64,000 nt of DNA from Granulicella sp. S156. GTDB taxonomy: Bacteria; Acidobacteriota; Terriglobia; Terriglobales; Acidobacteriaceae. Under the pieces are notes generated by a model that saw nothing but the letters and a program-made list of their open reading frames with translations, made no database searches and was not told the origin of the DNA. Positions 17,601 to 25,285 of this stretch are shown here, piece after piece. Position 1 is the stretch's first letter; every line of letters starts with the position of its first letter. The position numbers and the translations under genes were made by a program. The DNA lies in the NCBI RefSeq assembly GCF_009766105.1, contig NZ_LMUH01000025.1, positions 76,358-140,357 of the forward strand. Direction: 5' to 3'.

Positions 17601-18971
17601 CTTCGTACAGAGAGTGATAACGCTCATACTCTTACCGGAATCGACTCCCTCGAACAGCAGCACTTCGTACCCCTCGCCGAAGCCGCTGCTCGCCACAACC
17701 ATCGCCTCAACCTCGGACTGCTCACCAATCAAACGGGCCTGGACGCACACGGTCGCCGCACCATCGACATTCTCGCGAACGAGCTTCCTAAAGCTGTCTC
17801 ATCGGCCAAGCTGACCACGCTCTTCTCGCCGGAGCATGGCATCTTCGGCAGGCAGGATACGACTGCCATCGCCGCAGAGACCGATCCCACAACCGGACTG
17901 CACGTTACGAGCCTCTACGGTGCGAAGGATGCCGACCGCCGGCCCTCGCACGAGCAATTGAAGGACCTCGATGCGCTCGTCATCGATCTGCAGGATGCAG
18001 GAGTTCGCTTCTATACCTATGAGGCTGTCACGGGATACTTCCTCGAAGCGGCGGCGCGTGAGAAGAACGAGTTCCATCACGATCTGGAGATCATCGTGCT
18101 CGATCGCCCCAGCCTCATCGGCGGTGAGCAGGTGCAGGGGCCAGTCTCGGATGCAGGGCTTGAGAGCTACACGGATTACATGCCGCTGCCTGTGCGCCAC
18201 GGGCTGACGCTGGGTGAACTCGCACAGTACATCAACGGCGAAGCCACCTCCACACTCGCTCATAGCGATGCGCTCTTCGCCAGCACTGAGCCCCCGAATG
18301 GCCCGCGCGCTACACACACGCCGTCGAGGCCATTCAGCAAAGGACTCGGCGCGCATCTTACCGTGATCCCGATACAGCACTGGTCGCGCGCCGAGTACTT
18401 CGGCAACACAGGCCTTGCGTGGGTTAATCCCAGCCCCAACCTGCGCAGCCTGACCGCCGCGACCTTCTACCCTGGAATCGGGCTGCTGGAGACGACAAAC
18501 GTCTCTGTGGGACGTGGGACTGCGACGCCCTTTGAACTCTTCGGTGCGGGCGTGCCTGCGAAGGATACTAAGACCGGTGTACAGAAGCCCGTCTGGTTCA
18601 ATGCCGCTGATGTTGCCGCGGCTCTCAACGCGCGACATATCGTCGGCGCCACGTTTGCGGCGACCACAGCCAATGTTGCTGAGGACTCCAACCACTACCC
18701 CTTCCACGGCCAGACCATCGAAGTTGTGCGTATTACTCTTACGGATCGCAAAGCGCTCGATGCACCGGAGATGGGTGTTGAGATTCTAAGCGTCCTGCAT
18801 CGTCTGTATCCAGAGCAGTTTCAGGTCGAGAAGGCCATGCGTCTTGTGGTCAATCGCGCCACCATGGATGCGCTGGAGCGCGGAGAAGATCCGCGTGCTA
18901 TCGCCGGAGACTGGAAGCATTCGCTGGATGCCTTCGTGGCGCGGCGGGCGGCTTACCTGCTCTATCCGTAG
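14610..18971 (+). CDS. Triple fusion: sodium/solute symporter + beta-lactamase-fold hydrolase (AmiE-like) + NamZ/DUF1343 exo-muramidase (GH171)
   Basis: A 1453-residue protein. Residues about 20-505 are a complete SSS-family symporter (FLANNTIPWWAIALSIVSAE, TFEGGMAAVIWTDVVQM, AAILAAAMSNLSAALNSLSS). Residues about 514-537 form a hydrophobic, signal-like segment (ALLLLLSFLLSF then AAAQTQ). Residues about 545-1000 are a class C beta-lactamase-like serine hydrolase with S608-LS-K611, Y703-S-D/I-N and a C-terminal HTGFTG box. Residues about 1013-1453 are DUF1343, now called NamZ: LGLLTNQTG, LFSPEHGIFG, LDALVIDLQDAGVRFYTYEA, PLPVRHGLTLGEL, NVSVGRGTATPFELFG. In B. subtilis NamZ releases MurNAc from non-reducing ends and AmiE strips peptides, beside permease MurP. 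Inference: import, amidase and muramidase steps joined, with the hydrolases in the periplasm. It starts 33 bp after nagA. Confidence 0.88.
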   Translation: MPNEIAALALLEIPTRLRAFDLTLVAIYLVGITLFGLRFRGKSGGAKADRSLKSYFLANNTIPWWAIALSIVSAETSTLTIISIPGVAFAGDFGFLQVVIGYMLGRIVVAALFLPRYFAGEMLTAYQLIDQRFGTVLHKVTAGLFLLTRAAAEGVRVFAVSIVVGIAIGTRDVLSIGIISALTLLYTFEGGMAAVIWTDVVQMAIYVGGTLVALLTLGSHVTGGWSQIHTVAAAAGKFHMLDFSMNLTKTYTFWAGVLGGTFLTMASHGTDQLMVQRMLAARNLRESRLAILSSGVVIFVQFAFFLLIGVGLYVFYGQHPASFASADRIFPTFIVREMPIGIAGLLVAAILAAAMSNLSAALNSLSSTTVVDFYMHLRPQADDRERTIVSKSSTLLWALVLFAIAVYSVGVGGKGHVVEIGLSIASVAYGCLLGVFLLGTLTKFATEIGATIGMVCGFVLNLWLWQGVFPVHLGPITVPHVAWTWYVLIGAVATFAIGSLVSLVFAKQSARRPAVALLLLLSFLLSFRGAAAQTQVIPAPDFSPVSTLINGAIAAHKLPGAVVVIGHGGHIAFEQAYGARKLAGEPGLDGTPAPAEPMTEDTIFDMASLSKCLSTATAVMQLYEQGKLQFDDPIQKYLPDFNATHDAERAQVTIRMLLTHTSGEAADVNQKDVWGLAAPDKAEGFHRALTTTLQSAPGAVFRYSDINFILLGDLVETLSGESLDIYALEHIYKPLGMTETRYLPLAKACGPHQVAGSAIVWQRPPVGHMLFACPQGTWSTSLLPRIAPTAHDDEGKSDPATNPDFDRLLRGTVHDPSTRRMGGVAGHAGVFSTAHDVSLFAQALLDRLAGRPSNFPLKQSTLELMTTPEQPGHRANDLSDSNAAQEKAKEVRSGSSYDPLLAPSYPAISSRSLRGFGWDIDTAFSKPRGDVFPIGSFGHTGFTGTSLWMDPGSDTYVILLANAIHPRGNPPISNLRGDVASAAAIALHLYGDIPSGDLRTESDNAHTLTGIDSLEQQHFVPLAEAAARHNHRLNLGLLTNQTGLDAHGRRTIDILANELPKAVSSAKLTTLFSPEHGIFGRQDTTAIAAETDPTTGLHVTSLYGAKDADRRPSHEQLKDLDALVIDLQDAGVRFYTYEAVTGYFLEAAAREKNEFHHDLEIIVLDRPSLIGGEQVQGPVSDAGLESYTDYMPLPVRHGLTLGELAQYINGEATSTLAHSDALFASTEPPNGPRATHTPSRPFSKGLGAHLTVIPIQHWSRAEYFGNTGLAWVNPSPNLRSLTAATFYPGIGLLETTNVSVGRGTATPFELFGAGVPAKDTKTGVQKPVWFNAADVAAALNARHIVGATFAATTANVAEDSNHYPFHGQTIEVVRITLTDRKALDAPEMGVEILSVLHRLYPEQFQVEKAMRLVVNRATMDALERGEDPRAIAGDWKHSLDAFVARRAAYLLYP

Positions 18972-18985
18972 AACAAGCAACGGCA

Positions 18986-19033
18986 AAAGCTTTGACGCGA
19001 CGGGCGCAGCGGTTCGCAACGATGCGCGGCGGA
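18986..19033. repeat. Intergenic repeat III, copy 2
   Basis: TTTGACGCGACG, CAGCGGTTCGCAACG and GCGGCGG match 5740-5786 in order and spacing. It lies just after the fusion gene stop. Confidence 0.5.
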
Positions 19034-19181
19034 TTTTGCCTTTAGGAAGCACAAAGAAAGCGCTTGGCTGCTGGGAAATCAGATAGGATGCTGGCAGTCC
19101 CTTATGTCCGCGAATACACGCTCTACAGATATTTGAGTCGGGCCGAATGAGAGTATGCACTCGAAATCGAAGGAGACATTC

Positions 19182-19643
19182 ATGCACGTTATCGTTCTTG
19201 CACTCCTGATCGGTGTCATCGCTGGACTCCGCGCCTTTACCGCGCCTACCGCCGTAAGCTGGGCTGCACGGCTAGGCCTCCTTCCACTCGTGGGAACGCA
19301 TTTGGCCTTTCTCGGCAATATCGTCACGGTCGGGATACTTACCGCCCTTGCCTTGTTTGAATTGGTGAACGACAAGCTGCCCAAGACTCCCAGCCGCAAA
19401 ATTCCAGCGCAGTTCATCCCCCGCGTTCTCTTCGGCGCCTTTGCCGGAGCGGCCATCGGTCTGGGTATCGGCTCGGTCTGGGTTGGCCTGGTCTGCGGTG
19501 CTGTTGGCGCGGTCATCGGAACGCTGGGTGGTTCGGCCGTTCGTGGCGCACTGGGATCTGCCTTTGGCAAAGACCTCCCGGCGGCATTGCTGGAGGACAT
19601 CGTCGCTATCGTTGGCAGCTATCTGATCGTGACGCACATCTAA
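19182..19643 (+). CDS. DUF4126 integral membrane protein
   Basis: A 153-residue protein with about four hydrophobic helices (VIVLALLIGVIAGLRAF; FLGNIVTVGILTALALFE; GLGIGSVWVGLVCGAVGAVI; LLEDIVAIVGSYLIV) and the motif GLRAFTAPTAVSW near the N-terminus and NDKLPKTPSR in the middle, as in DUF4126 proteins. The function is unknown. The ATG at 19182 follows AAGGAGA with good spacing, so the frame upstream to 19155 is not needed. The next gene, a disulfide oxidoreductase, starts 38 bp later in the same direction and may be cotranscribed. Confidence 0.8.
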   Translation: MHVIVLALLIGVIAGLRAFTAPTAVSWAARLGLLPLVGTHLAFLGNIVTVGILTALALFELVNDKLPKTPSRKIPAQFIPRVLFGAFAGAAIGLGIGSVWVGLVCGAVGAVIGTLGGSAVRGALGSAFGKDLPAALLEDIVAIVGSYLIVTHI

Positions 19644-19681
19644 CTGGAAGCTAGACTAGAAACCGCAGGAAGTAGAATACG

Positions 19682-21058
19682 ATGCCAACGTTCGACGCCA
19701 TCATCATCGGAGCCGGTCAAGCCGGTCCCTCGCTTGCCAACCGGCTCACACAGGCGGGAATGACCGTAGCTTATGTCGAGCGCAAGCTCTTTGGCGGGAC
19801 CTGCGTCAACACAGGCTGCACGCCGACAAAGGCGATGGTTGCCAGCGCGTACGCAGCCCACATTGCCCGTCGCGCCGCCGAGTATGGCGTAACCCTCAGC
19901 GGACCTATCGCGATCGACATGAAGGCCGTCATCGCGCGGCGCGAGGCCATCGTCGCGAAGTCGCGCAATGGGGTCGAGGGCTGGCTGCGCAACAACTCGC
20001 AGTGCACAGTCTTCACCGGCACAGCGAGCTTCGAATCGCCGTATACCGTGCGGGTCGGCAAAGATCTTCTCGAAGCGAAGCAGATCTTCCTTAATGTTGG
20101 GGGGCGTGCCTCGGTGCCCGAGTTTCCCGGCGTTCACGATGTTCCCTTCCTCACCAACACCAGCCTGCTTGCTCTGGAGATATTGCCGAAGCATCTCGTC
20201 ATCGTCGGCGGCAGTTATATCGGCATCGAGTTCGGCCAGATGTATCGGCGCTTCGGCAGCGAAGTCACGATCATAGAGAAGGGCTCGCGCCTCTTACAGC
20301 ACGAAGATGAGGATGTCTCCGCGGCCGTTCTCGACATACTTAAAGGCGAAGGCATTCAGATCCGGCTGAACGCCGAGTGCATCAGCCTGGCACCGCATGC
20401 CGAGGGTGTCAGCGTGGGAGTCCAGTGCGACAGCGACGATCCTGCCACGATCGGGTCGCACGTGCTGCTCGCGGTGGGGCGTACTCCAAACACCCAGGAT
20501 CTCGGACTCGAACGCGCAGGCGTCAAAACTGACGAACGTGGCTACATCGTCGTCGACGATCAGCTTCGCACCAACGTCGAAGGCATCTATGCGATGGGCG
20601 ACTGCAATGGCAAGGGAGCTTTCACGCATACAGCCTATAACGACTATGAGATCGTCGCCGCGAACCTGCTCGACAACGATCCGAGACGTGTCAGCGATCG
20701 CATCCTTTGTTACGCGATGTACATGGACCCACCCCTGGCGCGCATCGGTATGACCGAAGCCGAGGTGCGCAAAAGCGGCAAGCCTGCCCTTATCGGCACA
20801 CGGCCGATGACACGCGTGAACCGTGCCGTCGAAAAAGGCGAGAGCCTCGGCTTTATGAAGGTGCTGGTCGATGCGGAGAGCAAGAAGATCCTCGGCGCGT
20901 CGCTACTGGGTGTAGGCTGCGATGAGGCGATTCACTGCCTGCTCGACACTATGTATGCCAAGGCTCCTTACACGACGGTGCAGCGCGCGGTGCATATCCA
21001 TCCCACGGTGTCGGAGTTGATTCCAACGTTGCTGGGAGATTTGAAGCCGCTTGTTTGA
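19682..21058 (+). CDS. Pyridine nucleotide-disulfide oxidoreductase (mercuric reductase/dihydrolipoamide dehydrogenase-like)
   Basis: A 458-residue flavoprotein. Residues 5-18 give the FAD-binding IIIGAGQAGPSLAN, residues about 38-50 give FGGTCVNTGCTPTK with the redox CxxxxC pair. A second Rossmann motif, LVIVGGSYIGIEFGQMYRRF, binds NAD(P)H, and IYAMGDCNGKGAFTH is the second FAD motif. The dimerisation domain ends with the active-site histidine region VHIHPTVSELIPTL. There is no N-terminal heavy-metal-associated domain and no vicinal C-terminal cysteine pair, so true mercuric reductase activity is unlikely. It may be a general dithiol or quinone reductase. No lipoamide enzyme complex is adjacent. 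Confidence 0.9.
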   Translation: MPTFDAIIIGAGQAGPSLANRLTQAGMTVAYVERKLFGGTCVNTGCTPTKAMVASAYAAHIARRAAEYGVTLSGPIAIDMKAVIARREAIVAKSRNGVEGWLRNNSQCTVFTGTASFESPYTVRVGKDLLEAKQIFLNVGGRASVPEFPGVHDVPFLTNTSLLALEILPKHLVIVGGSYIGIEFGQMYRRFGSEVTIIEKGSRLLQHEDEDVSAAVLDILKGEGIQIRLNAECISLAPHAEGVSVGVQCDSDDPATIGSHVLLAVGRTPNTQDLGLERAGVKTDERGYIVVDDQLRTNVEGIYAMGDCNGKGAFTHTAYNDYEIVAANLLDNDPRRVSDRILCYAMYMDPPLARIGMTEAEVRKSGKPALIGTRPMTRVNRAVEKGESLGFMKVLVDAESKKILGASLLGVGCDEAIHCLLDTMYAKAPYTTVQRAVHIHPTVSELIPTLLGDLKPLV

Positions 21059-21105
21059 AGGGTGCAGTCCGCGTAGATACGTATCTTTATGAGCCCGCTC
21101 AAAGT

Positions 21106-21317
21106 CTGTCATTTCGACCGACCAACGGGAGTGGAGAAACCCCTGTATTTTGCCATGCCTCCACGGACATGTTTATCTGCAGCAAGAGCACACTTTGCGG
21201 TTGACGATAGGCATCTCTGGCAAGGGAGTACAGCCCATCCCTTTGGCTTCTTCGGCAGCAAAAACACCCGCGAAATACAGGGGTTTCTCCGCTCCCGTTG
21301 GTCGGTCGAAATGACAG
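21106..21317. repeat. 212-bp inverted repeat made of two opposed repeat I copies
   Basis: The left arm 21106-21151 (CTGTCATTTCGACCGACCAA onward to CCCCTGTATTTT) is the reverse complement of the right arm 21273-21317 (AAATACAGGGGTTTCTCC onward to GGTCGAAATGACAG), with one clear mismatch in about 45 bp. The 121-base middle holds no gene. It separates the oxidoreductase from a convergent acyltransferase and could fold into a very stable hairpin, doubling as a terminator for both. Confidence 0.85.
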
Positions 21318-21342
21318 ATATGGGAGGAGGGTTGCAAGTGGG

Positions 21343-22464
21343 CTAGGGGTGACTACTCAATATGACTTCCACTAGTTCTCCCTCCACTTCCTTAGTCGCC
21401 GGTAATGGAAACGCAAGCCTGGAGAGGCTTCGCGTCAGGGGGCGCTCGATCCAGCGGTAGGTCATCAAGCCGGCTGCGATCGAAAGGCCGACAGCAGTGA
21501 TGATGAAAGGTACCGGATAGAGAAAGTGCAGGCCCTGCCAGAGAAAATAAACCAAAAACACCGGCAAGAGGTGGATGAGGTAGAGGCTGTAGGAGGCGTC
21601 GCCCAGTGATTCGAGGCGTGGCCATGTGCCCGGTCTCCCGAAAGCACAAAGCGCCACGACGATGAAGTCCACGAACCAGAACAAAACCGACCATCGCAGC
21701 TCAACCGGGGGATGATGCACGGCGAGGGCAAAGACACAAAGATTGATGGCCAGCAGCGGAGCGACCAGAGGCACGTCCTGCACTGCCAGGAGCCACTGCG
21801 GGAACTTGAGTTTCAACCATCCGAGGGCTGCGCCAAGACCGAAGAGCAGGATGACCGGATTCGTGAGGAACTCGAGGGGTGAACGCGGATTGACGCCGGA
21901 AGCGATGGGATAGAAAAACGATCCGGCGATCACTATAGATACCAGGGCTCCCAGTAGGACGGCGGTCCTGACACGGTGCGGCAACAACAGGATCACAGCG
22001 AATAGAGCATAGAACACCATCTCGTAGTTCAGAGTCCAGCCGATGGGCAGGACCGGAGTCATGTTTCCACCCGCGTCCGCGTAGGGGATAAAGAAGAGCG
22101 ACTTCGCCAATCTGGCGACTGTAATCCCAACGGGACGATGCAGGCCAAGAAGGAACATCGGCACTGCAACGACAGCTGTCAGTAGCCAGTAGAGCGGAAC
22201 GACACGGATGATCCGGCGCGCAGCGAAGCGAGTGGCTCGCAGGCGAGGTGCGGTCGGGTCCTCCGCCGAATCAGCGGTATAGGTCATGATGAAGCCGCTA
22301 ATGATAAAGAAAATAGAAACGCCTTGTGCGCCGAGAAACGTAGCCCATGAGTTGATCGGCTCGCGCGAGAATCCATGCCCTGCGGTAAGTCCAGCAGCGT
22401 GATCAAGGACGACGAGCAGCGCAGCGATCGCCCGGAGAGACTGCAACGCACGAAGTTTGGGCAT
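21343..22464 (-). CDS. Acyltransferase family 3 membrane protein (OafA/YrhL-like)
   Basis: A 373-residue protein with about ten hydrophobic helices. The N-terminus LRALQSLRAIAALLVVLDHA carries the R-x-x-A and the catalytic His of acyltransferase-3 proteins. Later GVSIFFIISGFIMTY and GDASYSLYLIHLLPVF are typical of the fold, as is the closing RWIERPLTRSL. These enzymes O-acetylate or O-acylate sugars of LPS, exopolysaccharide or antibiotics using a cytoplasmic acyl donor. It is divergent from the rhl cluster with a 557-bp AT-rich gap. A role in modifying its products is possible but unsupported. Confidence 0.9.
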   Translation of the reverse strand: MPKLRALQSLRAIAALLVVLDHAAGLTAGHGFSREPINSWATFLGAQGVSIFFIISGFIMTYTADSAEDPTAPRLRATRFAARRIIRVVPLYWLLTAVVAVPMFLLGLHRPVGITVARLAKSLFFIPYADAGGNMTPVLPIGWTLNYEMVFYALFAVILLLPHRVRTAVLLGALVSIVIAGSFFYPIASGVNPRSPLEFLTNPVILLFGLGAALGWLKLKFPQWLLAVQDVPLVAPLLAINLCVFALAVHHPPVELRWSVLFWFVDFIVVALCAFGRPGTWPRLESLGDASYSLYLIHLLPVFLVYFLWQGLHFLYPVPFIITAVGLSIAAGLMTYRWIERPLTRSLSRLAFPLPATKEVEGELVEVILSSHP

Positions 22465-23021
22465 GGGGCTCTCCTAGCGCATGTGGCCTGAAACCCTAAC
22501 AATCAGGCGCAGCGCTCAAGCGATGTTTCTTTGTTCTTTTGATACTAAAGGGGTGACTGAGAATGCTCAGTGCGTTTTTGTAAAACCGTGGAAAATCGAC
22601 ACAAACGGGTCACTAAATGAGAAGAAGTTCCCCTTTAGAATTCACAACAAAGAAACGAAAATTCGAAAATCTGCACTATAGTTCTAGATATGTGCTCCAG
22701 GAGCTTGACTTGTTCGAGGGTACTTTAGTACATATTGTTTACATGCGTCTAATTTGTGGCCGAAACTTTGCGTGAAATCTAACGCGCGGTTTAGGGTCGC
22801 CTTCATTATCGGAATTGGCAAATAATAGCCATCTCCCCTAGAAGCAGGCGGCAATACGCCAAAGTAAGCCGCGGGCCCCGAAGTTACTCGAAACATCTAT
22901 AGCGGTCATGTAAGGTCTTCTGAAGATCCACACCGTCCTCCAGAAAGACGACCGTAAATTGCCACCCAGGAAAAGAGAATAACCCTGACTGCTTTAGTTA
23001 CTGGATAAAGGAGTTAACCTC
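22465..23021. other. 557-bp AT-rich intergenic region upstream of rhlA
   Basis: No gene is seen. The DNA is clearly poorer in GC than its left neighbourhood, especially 22590-22760. A weak sigma70-like site is TTGACT at 22705-22710 with TACATA 18 bases later. No convincing lux-type dyad was found. It should contain the promoters of the acyltransferase (left) and of the rhl cluster (right), and may mark the edge of acquired DNA. Confidence 0.5.
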
Positions 23022-23930
23022 ATGAAGCCAGAAGCGTCTGTACTCAATGTCTTTGGAAAACACAACATCTACGTCGAGCATTACAAAAAAGATGAAGCAG
23101 CCAAAACAGTTATTCTTGTAAACGGTGCTTTTGCAACAACCAGTTCTTTTAGTCAAACAGTCCGGTACCTCCGAGATAAGGTCAATGTAGTTTTATTTGA
23201 TCTGCCTTATGCCGGACGGTCCAAGGAACATAATTCAGGTGGCGCGGTTCTGAGCAAAGAGGATGAAGTAGAGATTCTCCTCGCTCTCATCGACCGATTT
23301 CAGGTGAATTACCTGATGTCAGTCTCCTGGGGTGGAGTGTCGTCTCTGCTATCTCTGGCAAGGCGCCCGCCCAGCATCGAAAAAGCGATCATCGCCTCGT
23401 TTTCCCCGGTTATCAATCGTGCGATGCATGACTACATGTCCGGAGCCCGCCATTTTCTTATGACGGGAGATCTGACAAGCGCTTCCCAGTTGCTCAATAA
23501 CACCGTAGGCCGCTATCTCTCCGGCCTGGTAAAAGCGCACAACCTGCAATACCTCCTCAGCAGTGTCGGCGGAAACGAAGAACAGATCATCTTCCATATC
23601 GATCAGATCTTCGATCTGGATAAGAAGCAGTACATGAATCAGTTCTCGTCCATCGATGTTCCTGTCCTGTTTCTCAATGGACAGCTGGATGAGTACACGA
23701 CTCCCCAGGATGCGCGGAGCCTGGCGCAGCACATTCCACTGAGCGAATTTGCTGTCGTGGAAGATGCAGGTCATTTTCTCGATCTGGAGAGCCGTCAACT
23801 CTGGCGCACGGTAAGCGGCATCGTCAGAAACTGGATGTTCGGCGATGAACCCCAGCCCGAGCCCCATATCGTTGTCCCTCCCAGCTTTGCCATGCCTCTC
23901 GGCCTGGAATTCGCGGAGGCAGGGGATTAG
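23022..23930 (+). CDS. rhlA: RhlA-type 3-(3-hydroxyalkanoyloxy)alkanoate (HAA) synthase
   Basis: A 302-residue alpha/beta-hydrolase-fold acyltransferase that in Pseudomonas joins two 3-hydroxyacyl units to make HAA, the lipid part of rhamnolipids. Against the Pseudomonas protein as I remember it, VILVNGAFATTSSF, NVVLFDLPYAGRS, DEVEILLALIDRFQVN, MSVSWGG and GHFLDLESRQ are near matches. The catalytic triad falls at S102, D223 and H251, the same residue numbers as in P. aeruginosa RhlA. The ATG follows AAGGAG with 8-base spacing. GC is low (22 of 60 bases at 23101-23160). The rhlB-like gene begins two bases after the stop. The chain-length preference cannot be read from sequence. Confidence 0.93.
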   Translation: MKPEASVLNVFGKHNIYVEHYKKDEAAKTVILVNGAFATTSSFSQTVRYLRDKVNVVLFDLPYAGRSKEHNSGGAVLSKEDEVEILLALIDRFQVNYLMSVSWGGVSSLLSLARRPPSIEKAIIASFSPVINRAMHDYMSGARHFLMTGDLTSASQLLNNTVGRYLSGLVKAHNLQYLLSSVGGNEEQIIFHIDQIFDLDKKQYMNQFSSIDVPVLFLNGQLDEYTTPQDARSLAQHIPLSEFAVVEDAGHFLDLESRQLWRTVSGIVRNWMFGDEPQPEPHIVVPPSFAMPLGLEFAEAGD

Positions 23931-23932
23931 CG

Positions 23933-25228
23933 TTGCATATCGTGATTATTGCGATCGGTTCAGCCGGAGATGTACACCCGTTCCTGGGATTAGGCCGAAC
24001 CTTTGCAAAAAGCGGTCATCGCGTATCTTTCTGCACAAACCCGGCGTTTGCCGATCTGGTTGAGCGTTCGAACCTGCGATTTCTACCCCTCGGAACCGCA
24101 GAAGAGTACAAGACGGCAATGAGCAACCCGGCACTGTGGGATCCACGCACCTCCTTCAAGGTGTTGTGGAAGGTGATGGCCGGATTCATTCAGCCGCTCT
24201 ATGATTTGCTGCAGCCTGAGATCGATGACGAAACGGTTCTCGTAGGTTCGCTGTGGGCTTTCGGAGCTCGGCTGCTGCAGGAAAAGTACGGCGTGCCCTA
24301 TGTCTCCGTTCAGGTCTCGCCTTCGACCTTTCTTTCAGCACACCTTCCACCGGTCCACAAACGCTTCACGATTCCATCTTCCTGGCCCATCTCCTTGCGA
24401 GCAAGCCTGCTGTGGTTGATCGAGCGTGGAGTGACAGACCGCGTTATGGGGCCCGCACTGAACAAGATCCGTACCAAACTCGGGCTTCCACCGTCGAAGC
24501 ACATCCTTGGCCGGTGGCTGCACTCTCCACAGCGAGTACTGGGTCTCTTCCCTGACTGGTTTGCACCGCCTCAGATCGACTGGCCGCCGAACGTCGCGCT
24601 GACAGGCTTTCCGCTCTTCGATGAGTCTGAGTTTCGAGAAATCGACGACGAACTGAAGACGTTTCTTGCGACTGGACCTGCACCGATTGCCTTTACGCCA
24701 GGTTCCACCATGGTGGATAGCCTGTCTTTCTTCAGCGCTGCTGCTGAGGTTCTGGGGACGCTCGGACAACGAGGCATCTTTCTGGCGAAAGAGGGATCTC
24801 CGATGCCTCCACTTGGCTCCAGTATTCTGCTCCGCTCGTACGTTCCGCTCAGCAAGTTGCTGCCGCAGGCCAAGGTGCTGGTGCACCATGGCGGCATCGG
24901 CACGGTCTCGCAGGCGCTGGCGGCGGGAATACCGCAGCTCGCGGTGCCCTTTGCGCACGATCAATTTGATAACGCCGCCCGGGTCGAACGCCTCGGCTGC
25001 GGCCTGCGGCTGGACTCACCGATCAGCGCGCCAACGCTGTTGACCTCTCTTAAACGCCTGCTGGAGGAAGAAAGCTTTCAGCGGAATTGCGCCTCGTACC
25101 GTCTGCGCGTTGAACCGGGCGAGACTTCCTGCCTGAGAGCTCTCGCGATGGTTGAGGCCGTAGGCATCGCGTCTCGCAATCTCGCTACTTTGTCGTCAAA
25201 GACAGGACCGCAGTTGGTTCGTGCTTAA
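23933..25228 (+). CDS. rhlB: RhlB-type rhamnosyltransferase 1 (GT1)
   Basis: A 431-residue GT-B glycosyltransferase; RhlB adds dTDP-L-rhamnose to HAA to give mono-rhamnolipid. The N-terminus HIVIIAIGSAGDVHPFLGL is very close to Pseudomonas RhlB. Further matches are WDPRTSFKVLWKVMAGFIQP, VSPSTFLSAHLPPVH, LFPDWFAPPQIDWP and TGFPLFDE, and the C-terminal nucleotide-binding PLSKLLPQAKVLVHHGGIG followed by PFAHDQFDNA. The start is a TTG at 23933, two bases after the rhlA stop; by comparison with RhlB this is exactly the expected first residue, and a GGGGAT-like site precedes it. It is almost certainly coupled to rhlA. dTDP-rhamnose synthesis genes are not in the window. Confidence 0.93.
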   Translation: MHIVIIAIGSAGDVHPFLGLGRTFAKSGHRVSFCTNPAFADLVERSNLRFLPLGTAEEYKTAMSNPALWDPRTSFKVLWKVMAGFIQPLYDLLQPEIDDETVLVGSLWAFGARLLQEKYGVPYVSVQVSPSTFLSAHLPPVHKRFTIPSSWPISLRASLLWLIERGVTDRVMGPALNKIRTKLGLPPSKHILGRWLHSPQRVLGLFPDWFAPPQIDWPPNVALTGFPLFDESEFREIDDELKTFLATGPAPIAFTPGSTMVDSLSFFSAAAEVLGTLGQRGIFLAKEGSPMPPLGSSILLRSYVPLSKLLPQAKVLVHHGGIGTVSQALAAGIPQLAVPFAHDQFDNAARVERLGCGLRLDSPISAPTLLTSLKRLLEEESFQRNCASYRLRVEPGETSCLRALAMVEAVGIASRNLATLSSKTGPQLVRA

Positions 25229-25285
25229 GCGGACTCGAACGGACCTCGATCGCAATGAGGCACAGCAACGGAGTGTAAGAGAAGG

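Noticed and set aside
17799-18707. 302-codon minus frame opposite the NamZ domain
   Set aside because: No family resemblance; the sense strand has clear DUF1343 motifs.
19682-21058. Mercuric reductase merA
   Set aside because: No N-terminal metal-binding domain, no C-terminal Cys pair, no mer neighbours; only the general family is supported.
7252-21317. Repeat I copies as a CRISPR-like array
   Set aside because: Copies are kilobases apart, in mixed orientation, without regular spacers or cas genes.
22705-22734. Strong rhl promoter or lux box
   Set aside because: The TTGACT/TACATA pair is weak and no palindromic lux-type box was found, so it is not listed as a separate feature.
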